The position numbers were made by a program, and so were the translations under genes. From CAWUKT01 sp963923035 (lineage in GTDB: Bacteria > Bacteroidota > Bacteroidia > J057 > JADKCL01): a stretch of DNA of 16,489 nt. The stretch covers positions 1 to 16,489 of the forward strand of contig CAWUKT010000120.1 of assembly GCA_963923035.1 (NCBI GenBank), in the 5' to 3' direction. The notes beneath the pieces were generated by a model. It saw only the letters and a list, made by a program, of their open reading frames with translations. It was not told where the DNA came from and ran no database searches. The first letter of the stretch is position 1. Each line of letters begins with the position of its first letter. This document shows, one piece after another, positions 5,920-13,572 of the stretch.

Positions 5920-7101
5920 ATGTTCTGGTCAATTACCCGAGCCACAATGCTCTTGTGCTTGCTTTGCTATGTCCACATGTTTGGAAATGCTCAAAATTTC
6001 GTAACCAACGGCGATTTCGAGCTGTTCAATGCGCCACCCACCGCCCAGGGGCAGGCCGATTTCTGTACCGATTGGGACCTTGTCGGCGTATCAGCCGATT
6101 ACCTGAATACCACCTTTCCCGGCTGGACGCCGCAGGTGGGGGGAGCCTATTCGGGAACCGGTTATATGGGCTTTGCCCTGTACGGAACGGCGGTGCCCGG
6201 TGTGGAAGCCATCGGGCAGGACATTTCCGCCAATCCCCTCCAGCCCTTCAACTCGTATATCATTTCCGTGCGGGCCAAGAAGACGACCACGGGGTTTTAC
6301 AGCCAAAATTGTGGCGGCGTGGCCGTGTACGGTTACAATGTCAATCCGCCCCTCGGCCAATTGAACCTCCATCCCCAAACCAGTCCCACGGCTGAATTGC
6401 TTTTTTCTTCTCCCACCATCACGAGCACCACCTGGGTCAACTATTCCGGATTCTTTTTCCCCACCCAACCAACCAATTACCTGGTCTTCACGATCGATCC
6501 GGTCCCGAATTGCCCCCAGTATATCTTTATTGACAGTGTGGTGGTCAAAAATGCCATAACCCTGGACATGGGACTGCACCGGTGGACGAGTCAGCAGGTG
6601 GAGGGACAAGTGGAATTGAATTGGGAGGCGGATCCGGGGCAAAAATTCGCGGAGTTTACCGTTGAGCACAGCACCGATGGTCAATGTTATCGGAGCTTGG
6701 AACATATTCGGGCCCAGAGGAATACCGCTTACCACTACACCCATTCTTCTCCGTCGCCGGGCCCTAATTTTTACCGCATCAAGATGGTCGACGTGAACGG
6801 GAAGATTTTCCTCAGTGAAGTGCTCCGCGAAGATTTGATTGGGCCCACTGAACCCCTGCTTTTCCCGAATCCATTGCCTCAAGGAGCCGCTTTGTCCATT
6901 GCAGGGATCTACAAAGGCCGTCCGGTTTCCGTGACATTCTTTGACTTGACGGGAAGGGAGGTCCTGAGAGAGCAGTTTTCGCCGGGTGCCCTGAGCAAGC
7001 AGGCGACCTTGAGTACCCAGCATCTGCCAGCGGGGACCTATCTCTACCGAATCAGCTCGGAAGATGTACAGGCCCAGGGCAAAATCCAGGTCCTGAAATA
7101 G
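5920..7101 (+). CDS. Secreted protein with T9SS type A C-terminal sorting domain
   Basis: The 393-residue protein has a Sec signal peptide (MFWSITRATMLLCLLCYVHM...NAQ, cleavage near residue 25). Residues about 26-215 begin NFVTNGDFE and run through a beta-sandwich with GTGYMGFAL, IISVRAKK and YIFIDSVVV, like the galactose-binding/carbohydrate-binding jelly-rolls common in this secretome. A short Fn3-like linker follows (VELNWEADPGQKFAEFTVEHSTDG...FYRIKMVDVNGK, about 225-305). The last 79 residues are the sorting domain: FPNP at 315-318, VTFFDLTGREVL, LPAGTYLYRI and GKIQVLK. The domain would direct export through the type IX system and attachment to the surface or release. No catalytic motif is visible, so adhesion or glycan binding is the likeliest role. 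It converges on the next gene with 9 bp between stops. Confidence 0.93.
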   Translation: MFWSITRATMLLCLLCYVHMFGNAQNFVTNGDFELFNAPPTAQGQADFCTDWDLVGVSADYLNTTFPGWTPQVGGAYSGTGYMGFALYGTAVPGVEAIGQDISANPLQPFNSYIISVRAKKTTTGFYSQNCGGVAVYGYNVNPPLGQLNLHPQTSPTAELLFSSPTITSTTWVNYSGFFFPTQPTNYLVFTIDPVPNCPQYIFIDSVVVKNAITLDMGLHRWTSQQVEGQVELNWEADPGQKFAEFTVEHSTDGQCYRSLEHIRAQRNTAYHYTHSSPSPGPNFYRIKMVDVNGKIFLSEVLREDLIGPTEPLLFPNPLPQGAALSIAGIYKGRPVSVTFFDLTGREVLREQFSPGALSKQATLSTQHLPAGTYLYRISSEDVQAQGKIQVLK

Positions 7102-7110
7102 CCAGCGGAC

Positions 7111-8367
7111 TCAAATCCGGTTCCAGATGTCGAGGTACATTTTCCAGCCCTCGTCCGTCTTCTTCCACATGATCACATACTTGCCCATCCAGTAGCCCAG
7201 CTTCTGGTCGGGGCCCATCGACGCGCCCTCATAGTAGCCATAATCATAGGCCACATCGCCCGTAATGGTGATTTCCCGGGGGTAAATCTGGTGGTGGAGG
7301 ATCTCATTGCCTTCGGGTAAATTCCAGAATTTGGTCAGGGTTTCGCGGCCTTCGAGGATGGGCCGGTTATTGGGAAACAGCTTACCGTCGCGGGTATAGC
7401 TGTTGGCGATGGCGATGTGGTCCCGGTTTTCATAGTTGCGGGAGAATTGGTAAATGCCGGCCCGGATGATGTCCATGTCCTCCTTCGGACCATTGAGGAT
7501 CGGCGGGAGATCGGTATCGGGCAATGGGCGGGTCACCCACTTGTGGAGGGCGAGAATGGCGGTTTCCACGACCTCAGGCTGGTCCTGAAAGACAAAGTGA
7601 CCCGAGTTGCGGGCCGTAAACCCAATCCAGTTGTGGTCCCGCGCGATCAGCTCGCGGTGCGTTTGCCGCCACAACTCGACGTGGGCATCATCGTTGAAAT
7701 CATTGGGTGGGGTCGCGGCGACGATGTCCAGAATCGGAATGAACGTCGGGAAATCGCTGGCTTTGAGCGCGGTGATGCTCTGGTCGAAGGCGAGGGTCTC
7801 GAAGTACATGCCCGGGATGCTGGCCTTGACCAGTCGCAGGTTGCCTTCGTTGCTCCGCTCCTGGAACTTGGCGCGGATTTCATCGGTGAAATATCCGGCC
7901 AGGTGCGCGTCCAGCAACACAATTCCCTTGAGCAGGTCGGGGTTGCGGTCTGCGAAGCGGGCCGCCGTAAAACCGCCGTAGGCGTGGGCGACCAGCAGAA
8001 TCTCCTGGTCCATGCCCAGCAACTTCAAGGTCTGTTCCAGATCGGCGACCGTCCGGTCAATGTGGCCGCGTTCGCTTTTGGGAACCGATTTGTTGACCTC
8101 GCTGCGGCCGTAGCCGGCCCGGTCATAGGTCACAACCGTCGCGTTGGTCGCGGAATGGATGGAATCGGCGAGGGATTTCCAGACGTCGCCGGAGCTGCCG
8201 CTGCCGGATTCGAAGACGATGGGCAGGCCTTCGCCCCTCCAAATGTTCACATGGAGCTCATGGGTCCCGAGGTCGACGAGGGTATCGGTGGTTTGGGCGG
8301 AGAGGAGGGAGGATGAACAGCAAAAAGCGATGAAGAGGGTGAGGATGCGAAAATTCATGTTGGGCAC
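7111..8367 (-). CDS. Secreted alpha/beta-hydrolase fold fused to an NTF2-like (SnoaL/DUF4440) domain, nucleophile Ser replaced by Ala
   Basis: The 418-residue protein starts MPNMNFRILTL; Met4 is an equally good start. A signal peptide ends near LLSAQ (about 25). The hydrolase domain (about 28-280) has the oxyanion-type loop FESGSGSSGDVW, VVTYDRAGYGRSE (78-90), and the nucleophile elbow LLVAHAYGGFTAARFADRNP. In relatives this reads G-H-S-Y-G-G; here residue 129 is Ala (codon GCC, 7983-7981 on the minus strand). The candidate catalytic His257 is kept in NSGHFVFQDQPEVV. Residues about 295-418 are an NTF2-like domain (IYQFSRNYENRDHIAIANSYTRDGKL; GKYVIMWKKTDEGWKMYLDIWNRI). Hydrolase activity by the standard mechanism is not expected. 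A binding role, or catalysis by the NTF2-like pocket, is possible. The gene stands alone on the minus strand. Confidence 0.9.
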   Translation of the reverse strand: MPNMNFRILTLFIAFCCSSSLLSAQTTDTLVDLGTHELHVNIWRGEGLPIVFESGSGSSGDVWKSLADSIHSATNATVVTYDRAGYGRSEVNKSVPKSERGHIDRTVADLEQTLKLLGMDQEILLVAHAYGGFTAARFADRNPDLLKGIVLLDAHLAGYFTDEIRAKFQERSNEGNLRLVKASIPGMYFETLAFDQSITALKASDFPTFIPILDIVAATPPNDFNDDAHVELWRQTHRELIARDHNWIGFTARNSGHFVFQDQPEVVETAILALHKWVTRPLPDTDLPPILNGPKEDMDIIRAGIYQFSRNYENRDHIAIANSYTRDGKLFPNNRPILEGRETLTKFWNLPEGNEILHHQIYPREITITGDVAYDYGYYEGASMGPDQKLGYWMGKYVIMWKKTDEGWKMYLDIWNRI

Positions 8368-8452
8368 GGAGTTAGGGTAGAGATTGAGGGAAACAAGGAT
8401 AGAACAAAGAAAGGACCGGGGATTGTTTGAAATATTGCCTCTGGAAAATGAA

Positions 8453-8896
8453 TTATTTCCGTTTTCTCTTTTTCCGCTTCCGTTCTTCCATCATCTGGCG
8501 TCGAAGGGGAAGGTCGCCGGTGGCCTTGTCCGCGTAGAGAACTTGACCGTCCAATTCCCGGATGGTCAGTCCCCGTTCGTAGCCTTCTTTCTCCAGGTCT
8601 TCAAAAATCTGTTCCGGCTTGAATTCCTGTTTTTCCATTCCCATTTCCACCTTGTAACGCACCAACTCGTCGCTCAGTTTAGGTTGGGTGGGGACAAAAT
8701 CAATGCTGTGAATGGTAAACGGAATCTGGTGGTCGTAGCAATATTTCCCGATGAGGTAAGAGATATTGTCGTCCAATGCGACATCCAGATTGCCCGGACC
8801 GTGGTAGCTTGCCACCACATACATGGGAAATTCAATCAATAGGTGCATGGTTGGGTTGTTTTGGAGCAATTTATCGGATTCCTCTTTTTGAGCCAA
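8453..8896 (-). CDS. Hypothetical protein with strongly basic C-terminal tail
   Basis: I do not recognise this protein. Read from 8896 it has 147 residues; the first 16 are polar, and the ATG at 8848 (MHLLIEFPMYVVASYHGPGNLD) is a plausible alternative giving 131 residues. The core alternates strand and helix: VASYHGPGNLDVALDDNISYLIGKYC, then YDHQIPFTIHSIDFVPTQPKLSDELVRYKVEM, then QIFEDLEKEGYERGLTIRELDGQVLYADKATGD. It ends in RRQMMEERKRKKRKRK, a tail that could bind nucleic acid or acidic membranes. No signal peptide or membrane segment is evident. It is divergent from the MlaD-like gene. The opposite-strand frame over the same region is judged a shadow. Confidence 0.6.
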   Translation of the reverse strand: MAQKEESDKLLQNNPTMHLLIEFPMYVVASYHGPGNLDVALDDNISYLIGKYCYDHQIPFTIHSIDFVPTQPKLSDELVRYKVEMGMEKQEFKPEQIFEDLEKEGYERGLTIRELDGQVLYADKATGDLPLRRQMMEERKRKKRKRK

Positions 8897-9025
8897 TTCT
8901 TTTCACTGCTTTGCCGCTTCCGGGGCCACATTTTATCTCCCTTCATTTGCTCCAATCAGCGGCATTTTCAAAAATTTCCTTAATTTGGGGTTCTTATTGG
9001 CCTAAATACTTAAAAACGGCACATT

Positions 9026-10072
9026 TTGAAGCTGAACAACGAAACCAAAGTAGGCATTCTGGCAGTCGTAGCCCTTGGGATTTTGTACCTCGGGTTCAAC
9101 TGGTTGAATATGGACGCGACCTTTGTGAGTGGTTTCGAACTCAAAACCTACTATGAGAATGTGGAGGGGCTGGCGACCGGAAATCCGGTCCAGTACAATG
9201 GGGTGACCATTGGTACCGTGAAGCGCATCAACCTCGACAAGAAAGAAATGGTCGAGGTCATTTTTTCGTTGGACAAAACCGACATTGACATTCCCATCGA
9301 CTCCAAGGCTGTCATCGCCAGTGCCGACCTCCTGGGTTCCAAGGCCATTCGAATTGACCGGGGCGACAATCCCAAGAACGTCGAAAACGGCGGCGTCCTG
9401 GACGGCGAGATCGACAAGAGCCTGGAAGAGCAGGTCAAAGAAATTCTGCTGCCGGTGACGGATGACGTTTCTGAGTTGATCAAGCAAATGGAACGCTTCG
9501 TTGGCTGGGTCAACAATACCCTGGACGCCTCCAGCAGCAACAAAATCGACATCATCCTCGATGAATTCGTCAATACTTCCCGCAACTTCTCCCGGGCCTC
9601 TTATGGCATCGATACCTTGATCGGTTCCTCCCGCGTGACGGTTCGGAGTACGAATAAGATTCTCCGCGACCTGGGCGGACAGACCGAAAAAATTGGCGAA
9701 ATCCTGGACAATACCAGCCGTTTCACCGATTCACTTTCCGCTGCCTCCTCCGCCGTCGTTCAGATCACCGAGTCCAGCGCCCGCATGATCCAGAGCGTCG
9801 AAGGCATCACTCGCGACATCAACGATGGCAAAGGCACCTTGGGCAAAATTGTCAAGGAAGATTCCCTTTACAACGACGTTGAGCACACCATTGCCCGTCT
9901 GGATTCCTTCCTGGGCCAGATCGGCGACGATGGCAATATTCCCGTCCGCCTCCGCTTTGGTACGCCGAAAGACCAAAAGTACCGGGAGCGACTGGAGAAG
10001 AAGAAGTTGAAAGAAGAGATGCGGGAACTGAGAAAAGCGAAGAAAACCACAGAAGAAGAGGAAGGCGAATAA
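9026..10072 (+). CDS. MlaD/MCE-family lipid-transport protein, TTG start
   Basis: A 348-residue protein has one N-terminal membrane anchor (VGILAVVALGILYLGFNWL, about 9-27). A single MCE domain spans about 36-113 (GFELKTYYENVEGLATGNPVQYNGVTIGTVKRI ... ADLLGSKAIRID). A long amphipathic helical region follows (about 130-290) with repeated Ser/Thr-rich heptad-like segments. The end is highly charged (EKKKLKEEMRELRKAKKTTEEEEGE). MCE proteins form rings or tubes that carry lipids between inner and outer membranes with an MlaE/MlaF ABC transporter. No such transporter is in the window, so partners must be encoded elsewhere. The start is TTG at 9026: an in-frame TAA lies at 9011-9013 and no ATG is available before the conserved KLNNETKVGI. 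It is 23 bp upstream of hutI. Confidence 0.92.
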   Translation: MKLNNETKVGILAVVALGILYLGFNWLNMDATFVSGFELKTYYENVEGLATGNPVQYNGVTIGTVKRINLDKKEMVEVIFSLDKTDIDIPIDSKAVIASADLLGSKAIRIDRGDNPKNVENGGVLDGEIDKSLEEQVKEILLPVTDDVSELIKQMERFVGWVNNTLDASSSNKIDIILDEFVNTSRNFSRASYGIDTLIGSSRVTVRSTNKILRDLGGQTEKIGEILDNTSRFTDSLSAASSAVVQITESSARMIQSVEGITRDINDGKGTLGKIVKEDSLYNDVEHTIARLDSFLGQIGDDGNIPVRLRFGTPKDQKYRERLEKKKLKEEMRELRKAKKTTEEEEGE

Positions 10073-10095
10073 CTTTTCTCCCACCAACCATTTCC

Positions 10096-11328
10096 ATGAT
10101 CCTCGAACACATTCACCAACTCCATTGCGTGGCCGAAGGCGAAAACCGCAAGGGCGGTTCCTCCATGGCCAATTCTGTCGTCATCGAAAATGCCTGGGTC
10201 CGGACCCAGGGCGACCGCATCATTGGCTTCGGGCCGATGGGCGGCCAGCCGGAATTTCCGGCCGATGAGCCCCGCATCGATTGCAGCGGATGCTTGGTGC
10301 TGCCCGGATTCGTGGACAGCCATACCCACCTGGTGTTCGCGCGTTCGCGGGAGGAGGAATATGTGGACCGCATCCGCGGCCTGTCCTACGAAGAAATCGC
10401 TCGTCGTGGCGGCGGTATCCTGAATTCGGCGCGTCGGCTCCAGGCCATGTCCGAAGAGGAACTGCTCGCAGGAGCCCGCCTACGCGCGCATGAGATCATG
10501 CAGAAGGGCACCACGACGGTAGAGATCAAATCCGGCTACGGCCTCACCGTCGAAGACGAGCTGAAAATGCTGCGGGTCGCCCGGCAACTGCAATACGAAT
10601 TGCCGATGACGGTGCGGACGACCTTCTTGGGTGCCCACGCCATCCCGCTGAAATACAAGGACCAACGTGAGGAATATATCCGCCTGATCGTAGAAGACAT
10701 GTTGCCCAAGGTCGCGGCAGATGGCTTGGCCGATTTTGTCGATGTCTTCTGCGACGAAGGCTTCTTTACCGTTGAAGAGACGGCGCATATCCTGTCCCAG
10801 GCCGCGCCCTACGGCCTCCGACCGAAGATCCACGCGAATGAACTCGCGAATTCTGGCGGGGTGCAGGTGGGCATTGCCCACGGCGCGCTGAGCGTGGACC
10901 ACCTCGAACGGACGGGGCCGGTCGAAATTGCCGCTTTGCGGGACAGTGATACCATCCCCACGGTCTTGCCGGGGGTGAGCTTCTTTTTGGGCATTGATTA
11001 TGCCCCGGCGCGGGACATGATCGATGCCGGCTTGCCGGTGGCTATCGCCTCCGACTACAATCCGGGCTCGAGCCCGGCCGGCGACCTGCAATTCATCTGG
11101 TCATTGGCTTGTACCAAGATGAAATTGCTGCCGGAAGAGGCCTTGGTGGCGTTGACCCTGAATGCGGCGGCAGCCCTGGACCTGAGCCACGAAGTGGGCT
11201 CCATTGAAGTGGGCAAGCGGGCCGATTTGCTGGTCACCGAGCCGATGGAGTCCCTCGCCCAACTGCCTTATTATCCGGCCCGCAACCAAATCGAACAGGT
11301 CATGATCGGAGGGGAGTGGATCAAGTGA
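10096..11328 (+). CDS. hutI: Imidazolonepropionase
   Basis: This 410-residue enzyme of the amidohydrolase superfamily hydrolyses 4-imidazolone-5-propionate to N-formimino-L-glutamate, the third step of histidine degradation. The family landmarks are all present. PGFVDSHTHLVFARSREEEY supplies metal ligands His76 and His78. TTTVEIKSGYGLT (139-151), TFLGAHAIP, and KIHANELANSGG with His246 and Glu249 follow. Then come SVDHLE with His269, and ASDYNPGSSP with Asp320. Length and start (MILEHIHQLH) agree with family members. The rest of the histidine pathway (hutH, hutU, hutG) is not in the window. The gene lies 23 bp after the MlaD-like gene and overlaps the following membrane-protein gene, so an operon is likely although the functions are unrelated. 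Confidence 0.97.
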   Translation: MILEHIHQLHCVAEGENRKGGSSMANSVVIENAWVRTQGDRIIGFGPMGGQPEFPADEPRIDCSGCLVLPGFVDSHTHLVFARSREEEYVDRIRGLSYEEIARRGGGILNSARRLQAMSEEELLAGARLRAHEIMQKGTTTVEIKSGYGLTVEDELKMLRVARQLQYELPMTVRTTFLGAHAIPLKYKDQREEYIRLIVEDMLPKVAADGLADFVDVFCDEGFFTVEETAHILSQAAPYGLRPKIHANELANSGGVQVGIAHGALSVDHLERTGPVEIAALRDSDTIPTVLPGVSFFLGIDYAPARDMIDAGLPVAIASDYNPGSSPAGDLQFIWSLACTKMKLLPEEALVALTLNAAAALDLSHEVGSIEVGKRADLLVTEPMESLAQLPYYPARNQIEQVMIGGEWIK

Positions 11329-12005
11329 AATCGGCTGCAGCCATTTCCAACCAGAAGCGTCGCCGATGGGCCCGGATCGCAGTTTTGGCCTTGCTGGCGG
11401 TGATATTTGTGTTCACGATGCTGCTGGGGCTCTATATTTTCCCCGAATTTGATTTGCGGACGGAAGCGGAAAGCCAGGGATTGTCGTACAGCGATTTGGA
11501 CCGACGCCGCTCCACCTTTCTCTTCTCCGTAGGTATCCTCCTGTTGGCGGCTATGGCGCTGTTTTTCGTCATCACCCAAATCCTATGGCAATACCGCATC
11601 CTCCAAAATTTCAATGTATTGGTGGGAGGGAAGTCGCGCATTTCTCCCTTTTGGGTTGTGATTGCGTGGCTGCTGCCGGTCATCAATTTTCTGGGGCCTC
11701 CCTCGATTATGCGGGTATTGACGAGGGACATGGGGAAGGTATTGGAAATGAAGGCGGAGGAAAAAGACTGGCGGGAACAAATTCGGCGGGCCGTTTCCGC
11801 CGGGCAGGCCTGGCTGGTTCTTTCGGGCGGGGCCGTCGTCACCTTGTTTGGGTTGCAGGAAGTCATGGGAAAATACGTCCTGGTCGCCTTTCTGATGGTG
11901 TTTGGTTGGGCCTTGGTGGCCTTGTTGGTCTACACCCGCCGGTTCGCAATGATGGAAGATCGCCTGGTCGAGTTGGGAGCCGAAGGGGCTTTGGATTGGG
12001 CCTAA
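11316..12005 (+). CDS. DUF4328-like integral membrane protein
   Basis: The 229-residue protein has about five hydrophobic segments at roughly 20-42, 68-90, 112-130, 164-182 and 187-207. The central stretch WQYRILQNFNVL...ISPFWVVIAWLLPVINFLGPP (91-129) matches the DUF4328 pattern of W-x-Y-R, an S/P-W turn and a W-x-x-P-x-x-N-x-x-x-P membrane segment. Function is unknown. The N-terminus is basic (NQKRRRWAR), so it should stay cytoplasmic. The ATG at 11316 overlaps hutI by 13 bp. A GTG at 11325 overlapping the hutI stop codon (GTGA) is an alternative start and would give translational coupling. Confidence 0.8.
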   Translation: MDQVKSAAAISNQKRRRWARIAVLALLAVIFVFTMLLGLYIFPEFDLRTEAESQGLSYSDLDRRRSTFLFSVGILLLAAMALFFVITQILWQYRILQNFNVLVGGKSRISPFWVVIAWLLPVINFLGPPSIMRVLTRDMGKVLEMKAEEKDWREQIRRAVSAGQAWLVLSGGAVVTLFGLQEVMGKYVLVAFLMVFGWALVALLVYTRRFAMMEDRLVELGAEGALDWA

Positions 12006-12072
12006 AAGACTTATTTGAATAATTCCCGCCTCATTCACAACTTTTTACAAGGCCGTTCGTACTAAGCATGTT

Positions 12073-12087
12073 GGAGTTGCTGACTCC
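12073..12087. repeat. Short inverted repeat in the intergenic region before the methyltransferase
   Basis: GGAGT (12073-12077) and ACTCC (12083-12087) around a 5-nt loop form a small hairpin in the 110-bp gap 12006-12115. The surrounding GTTGGAGTTGCTGACTCCTA has the look of a short dispersed intergenic (REP-like) sequence. One copy in one window cannot prove that. Nothing else was recognised in this gap. Confidence 0.25.
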
Positions 12088-12115
12088 TACGGCTTTAGAC
12101 TCATAAATCGGTAGT

Positions 12116-12901
12116 ATGACTAAACTTTACCTGGCCGGAATTGGCATCTGTTTATTTGTGTTTGCTTGTTCGAATCGTGGAGAAAATCAGGATGATGCCG
12201 TCCAGGAATCTACCATCAATCAATTTAATTTTACCCCTCCAAACCCAACTCCTCCGCCGGCTGAAGAAGTCGAGGAAACCCCGGTTCATGACCATGAAAA
12301 TGCGCACGCATCCAATGAGTTGATGAACGAAAACAGCTTCGAAGACCTGGTTTCCTTTATGGAATCTCCCGAGCGCGCTGCCTGGCAACGTCCGGATGAG
12401 GTGGTGGAAGCAATGGGGGACCTGACCGGGAAAAAGGTCATGGACCTTGGCGCGGGCACTGGTTATTTTGCATTCCGTTTACAAGAGGCGGGTGCCCATG
12501 TGATCGCCGCGGAAGTGGATGATCGCTTTCTCCATTTCCTGAGTGAAAAAAGGGATTCCGTTGGAATCTCCCGCAAAGATTTTGAAGTCCGTCAGGTCTT
12601 TTACGATGATCCGTTGTTGGCTTCCGGCGAATTGGACGTCTTTTTCTCCGTTGATACCTACCACCACATTGGAGACCGTTCGCGCTACTTGAAGAAAGTG
12701 TATGACGGGATTGCAATCGGTGGAGAGGTCATTATTGTTGATTTTAAAGCCGAGCATACCCCGCACGGACCGCCCACCCATCTCCGGGTGAAGGCAGATG
12801 TCATCCAGGCCGAGCTGGAAGCCGCTGGATTCGATTCCGTAAAGATTGACCACGATATGCTTCCCGAACAATGTATTGTTCGGGGCCTTCGGATGAATTG
12901 A
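12116..12901 (+). CDS. Lipoprotein carrying a class I SAM-dependent methyltransferase domain
   Basis: The N-terminus (MTKLYLAGIGICLFVFACSN) is a lipoprotein signal with the lipobox Cys at residue 18. A low-complexity linker follows, Pro-rich (TPPNPTPPPAEEVEE) and His-rich (HDHENAHA), up to about residue 68. From Met70 (NENSFEDLVSFMESPERAAWQRPDEVVEAMG) it reads as a canonical methyltransferase: motif I VMDLGAGTGYFAF (108-120), acidic strand IAAEVDDRF, VFFSVDTYHHIGDRSRYL (175-192), IIVDFKAEHTPHGPPTHL and a C-terminal strand. The domain appears intact. Known SAM pools are cytoplasmic, so a lipid-anchored periplasmic or outer-membrane methyltransferase is puzzling. A start at Met70 (12323) would give a cytoplasmic enzyme, but the leader is too well formed to dismiss. 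The deiodinase-like gene follows after 14 bp. Confidence 0.88.
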   Translation: MTKLYLAGIGICLFVFACSNRGENQDDAVQESTINQFNFTPPNPTPPPAEEVEETPVHDHENAHASNELMNENSFEDLVSFMESPERAAWQRPDEVVEAMGDLTGKKVMDLGAGTGYFAFRLQEAGAHVIAAEVDDRFLHFLSEKRDSVGISRKDFEVRQVFYDDPLLASGELDVFFSVDTYHHIGDRSRYLKKVYDGIAIGGEVIIVDFKAEHTPHGPPTHLRVKADVIQAELEAAGFDSVKIDHDMLPEQCIVRGLRMN

Positions 12902-12915
12902 GTAAATTAGGCCTT

Positions 12916-13572
12916 ATGGCTGAATTCATCCCCTTCAATCCAGTTTCTTTTCCCGAAACCGAAATGCAGGAACGGGCCACTGAGTGGTACCAGTTCATGG
13001 ATCGTCGCCGTACCATCCGGGAGTTTTCCGATCGGCCGGTTCCCCAGGCCTTGATCGAAGAACTGATCCGCGGTGCGTCCACCGCGCCATCCGGGGCCCA
13101 CAAGCAGCCCTGGACATTCTGTATGGTACAGAATCCGGAAATCAAGCGTCAGATTCGGCAGGCGGCCGAGAAAGAGGAGTACGAAAGCTACAATGGCCGC
13201 ATGTCAGACGAATGGCTCGAGGATTTGCGGCCCTTTGCCACCGATTGGAACAAACCCTTTCTGGAAGTCGCCCCCTGGTTGGTCATCGTTTTCAAGCGCT
13301 TGTACGAAGTGGTGGATGGAAAAAAGCGGAAGAACTACTACGTCAATGATTCCGTCGGCCTGGCCACCGGATTCTTTCTCGCCGCGGCCCACCACGCTGG
13401 ATTGGCGACCTTGACGCATACGCCCAGCCCGATGAACTTCCTCCAAAAAATATTGGACCGCCCCGAGAACGAGCGGCCCTTTCTGTTGATTCCCATCGGT
13501 TATCCCGCCGATGGCGTTCAGGTTCCCAAAATTGAGCGGAAATCGCTCGAAGAAGTTCGGGTATTGTACTGA
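12916..13572 (+). CDS. Nitroreductase-family flavoprotein, iodotyrosine deiodinase-like
   Basis: A 218-residue protein is read from the ATG at 12916; the longer frame from 12871 would overlap the upstream gene and adds non-family residues. FMN-binding features are RRRTIREFSDRPVP (30-43) and STAPSGAHKQPWTF (55-68), with GLATLTHTPSPMNFLQKILDRPENERPFLLIPIGYPA near the C-terminus. The region EEYESYNGRM...TDWNKPFLEVAP contains Glu88, Tyr92 and Lys113, at the positions and spacing of the substrate-lid triad (Glu/Tyr/Lys) of iodotyrosine deiodinases. The Haliscomenobacter hydrossis enzyme is, as I recall, E91/Y95/K116. Likely activity is FMN-dependent reductive dehalogenation of halotyrosines, or reduction of a related phenol. 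It sits 14 bp downstream of the methyltransferase gene. The subfamily assignment is strong by motif; the physiological substrate is unknown. Confidence 0.93.
   Translation: MAEFIPFNPVSFPETEMQERATEWYQFMDRRRTIREFSDRPVPQALIEELIRGASTAPSGAHKQPWTFCMVQNPEIKRQIRQAAEKEEYESYNGRMSDEWLEDLRPFATDWNKPFLEVAPWLVIVFKRLYEVVDGKKRKNYYVNDSVGLATGFFLAAAHHAGLATLTHTPSPMNFLQKILDRPENERPFLLIPIGYPADGVQVPKIERKSLEEVRVLY

Noticed and set aside
6091..7023. Minus-strand frame of 310 codons inside the T9SS protein gene
   Set aside because: No recognisable domain; the plus strand has signal peptide, linker and sorting domain in order.
7417..8316. Plus-strand frame of 299 codons over the hydrolase-NTF2 gene
   Set aside because: It is antisense to a gene with clear domain order and has no family character.
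8946..8987. Possible promoter for the MlaD-like gene (TTTG ... TAATTTG)
   Set aside because: The second element lacks one T of TAnnTTTG and the spacing of 31 nt is too long.
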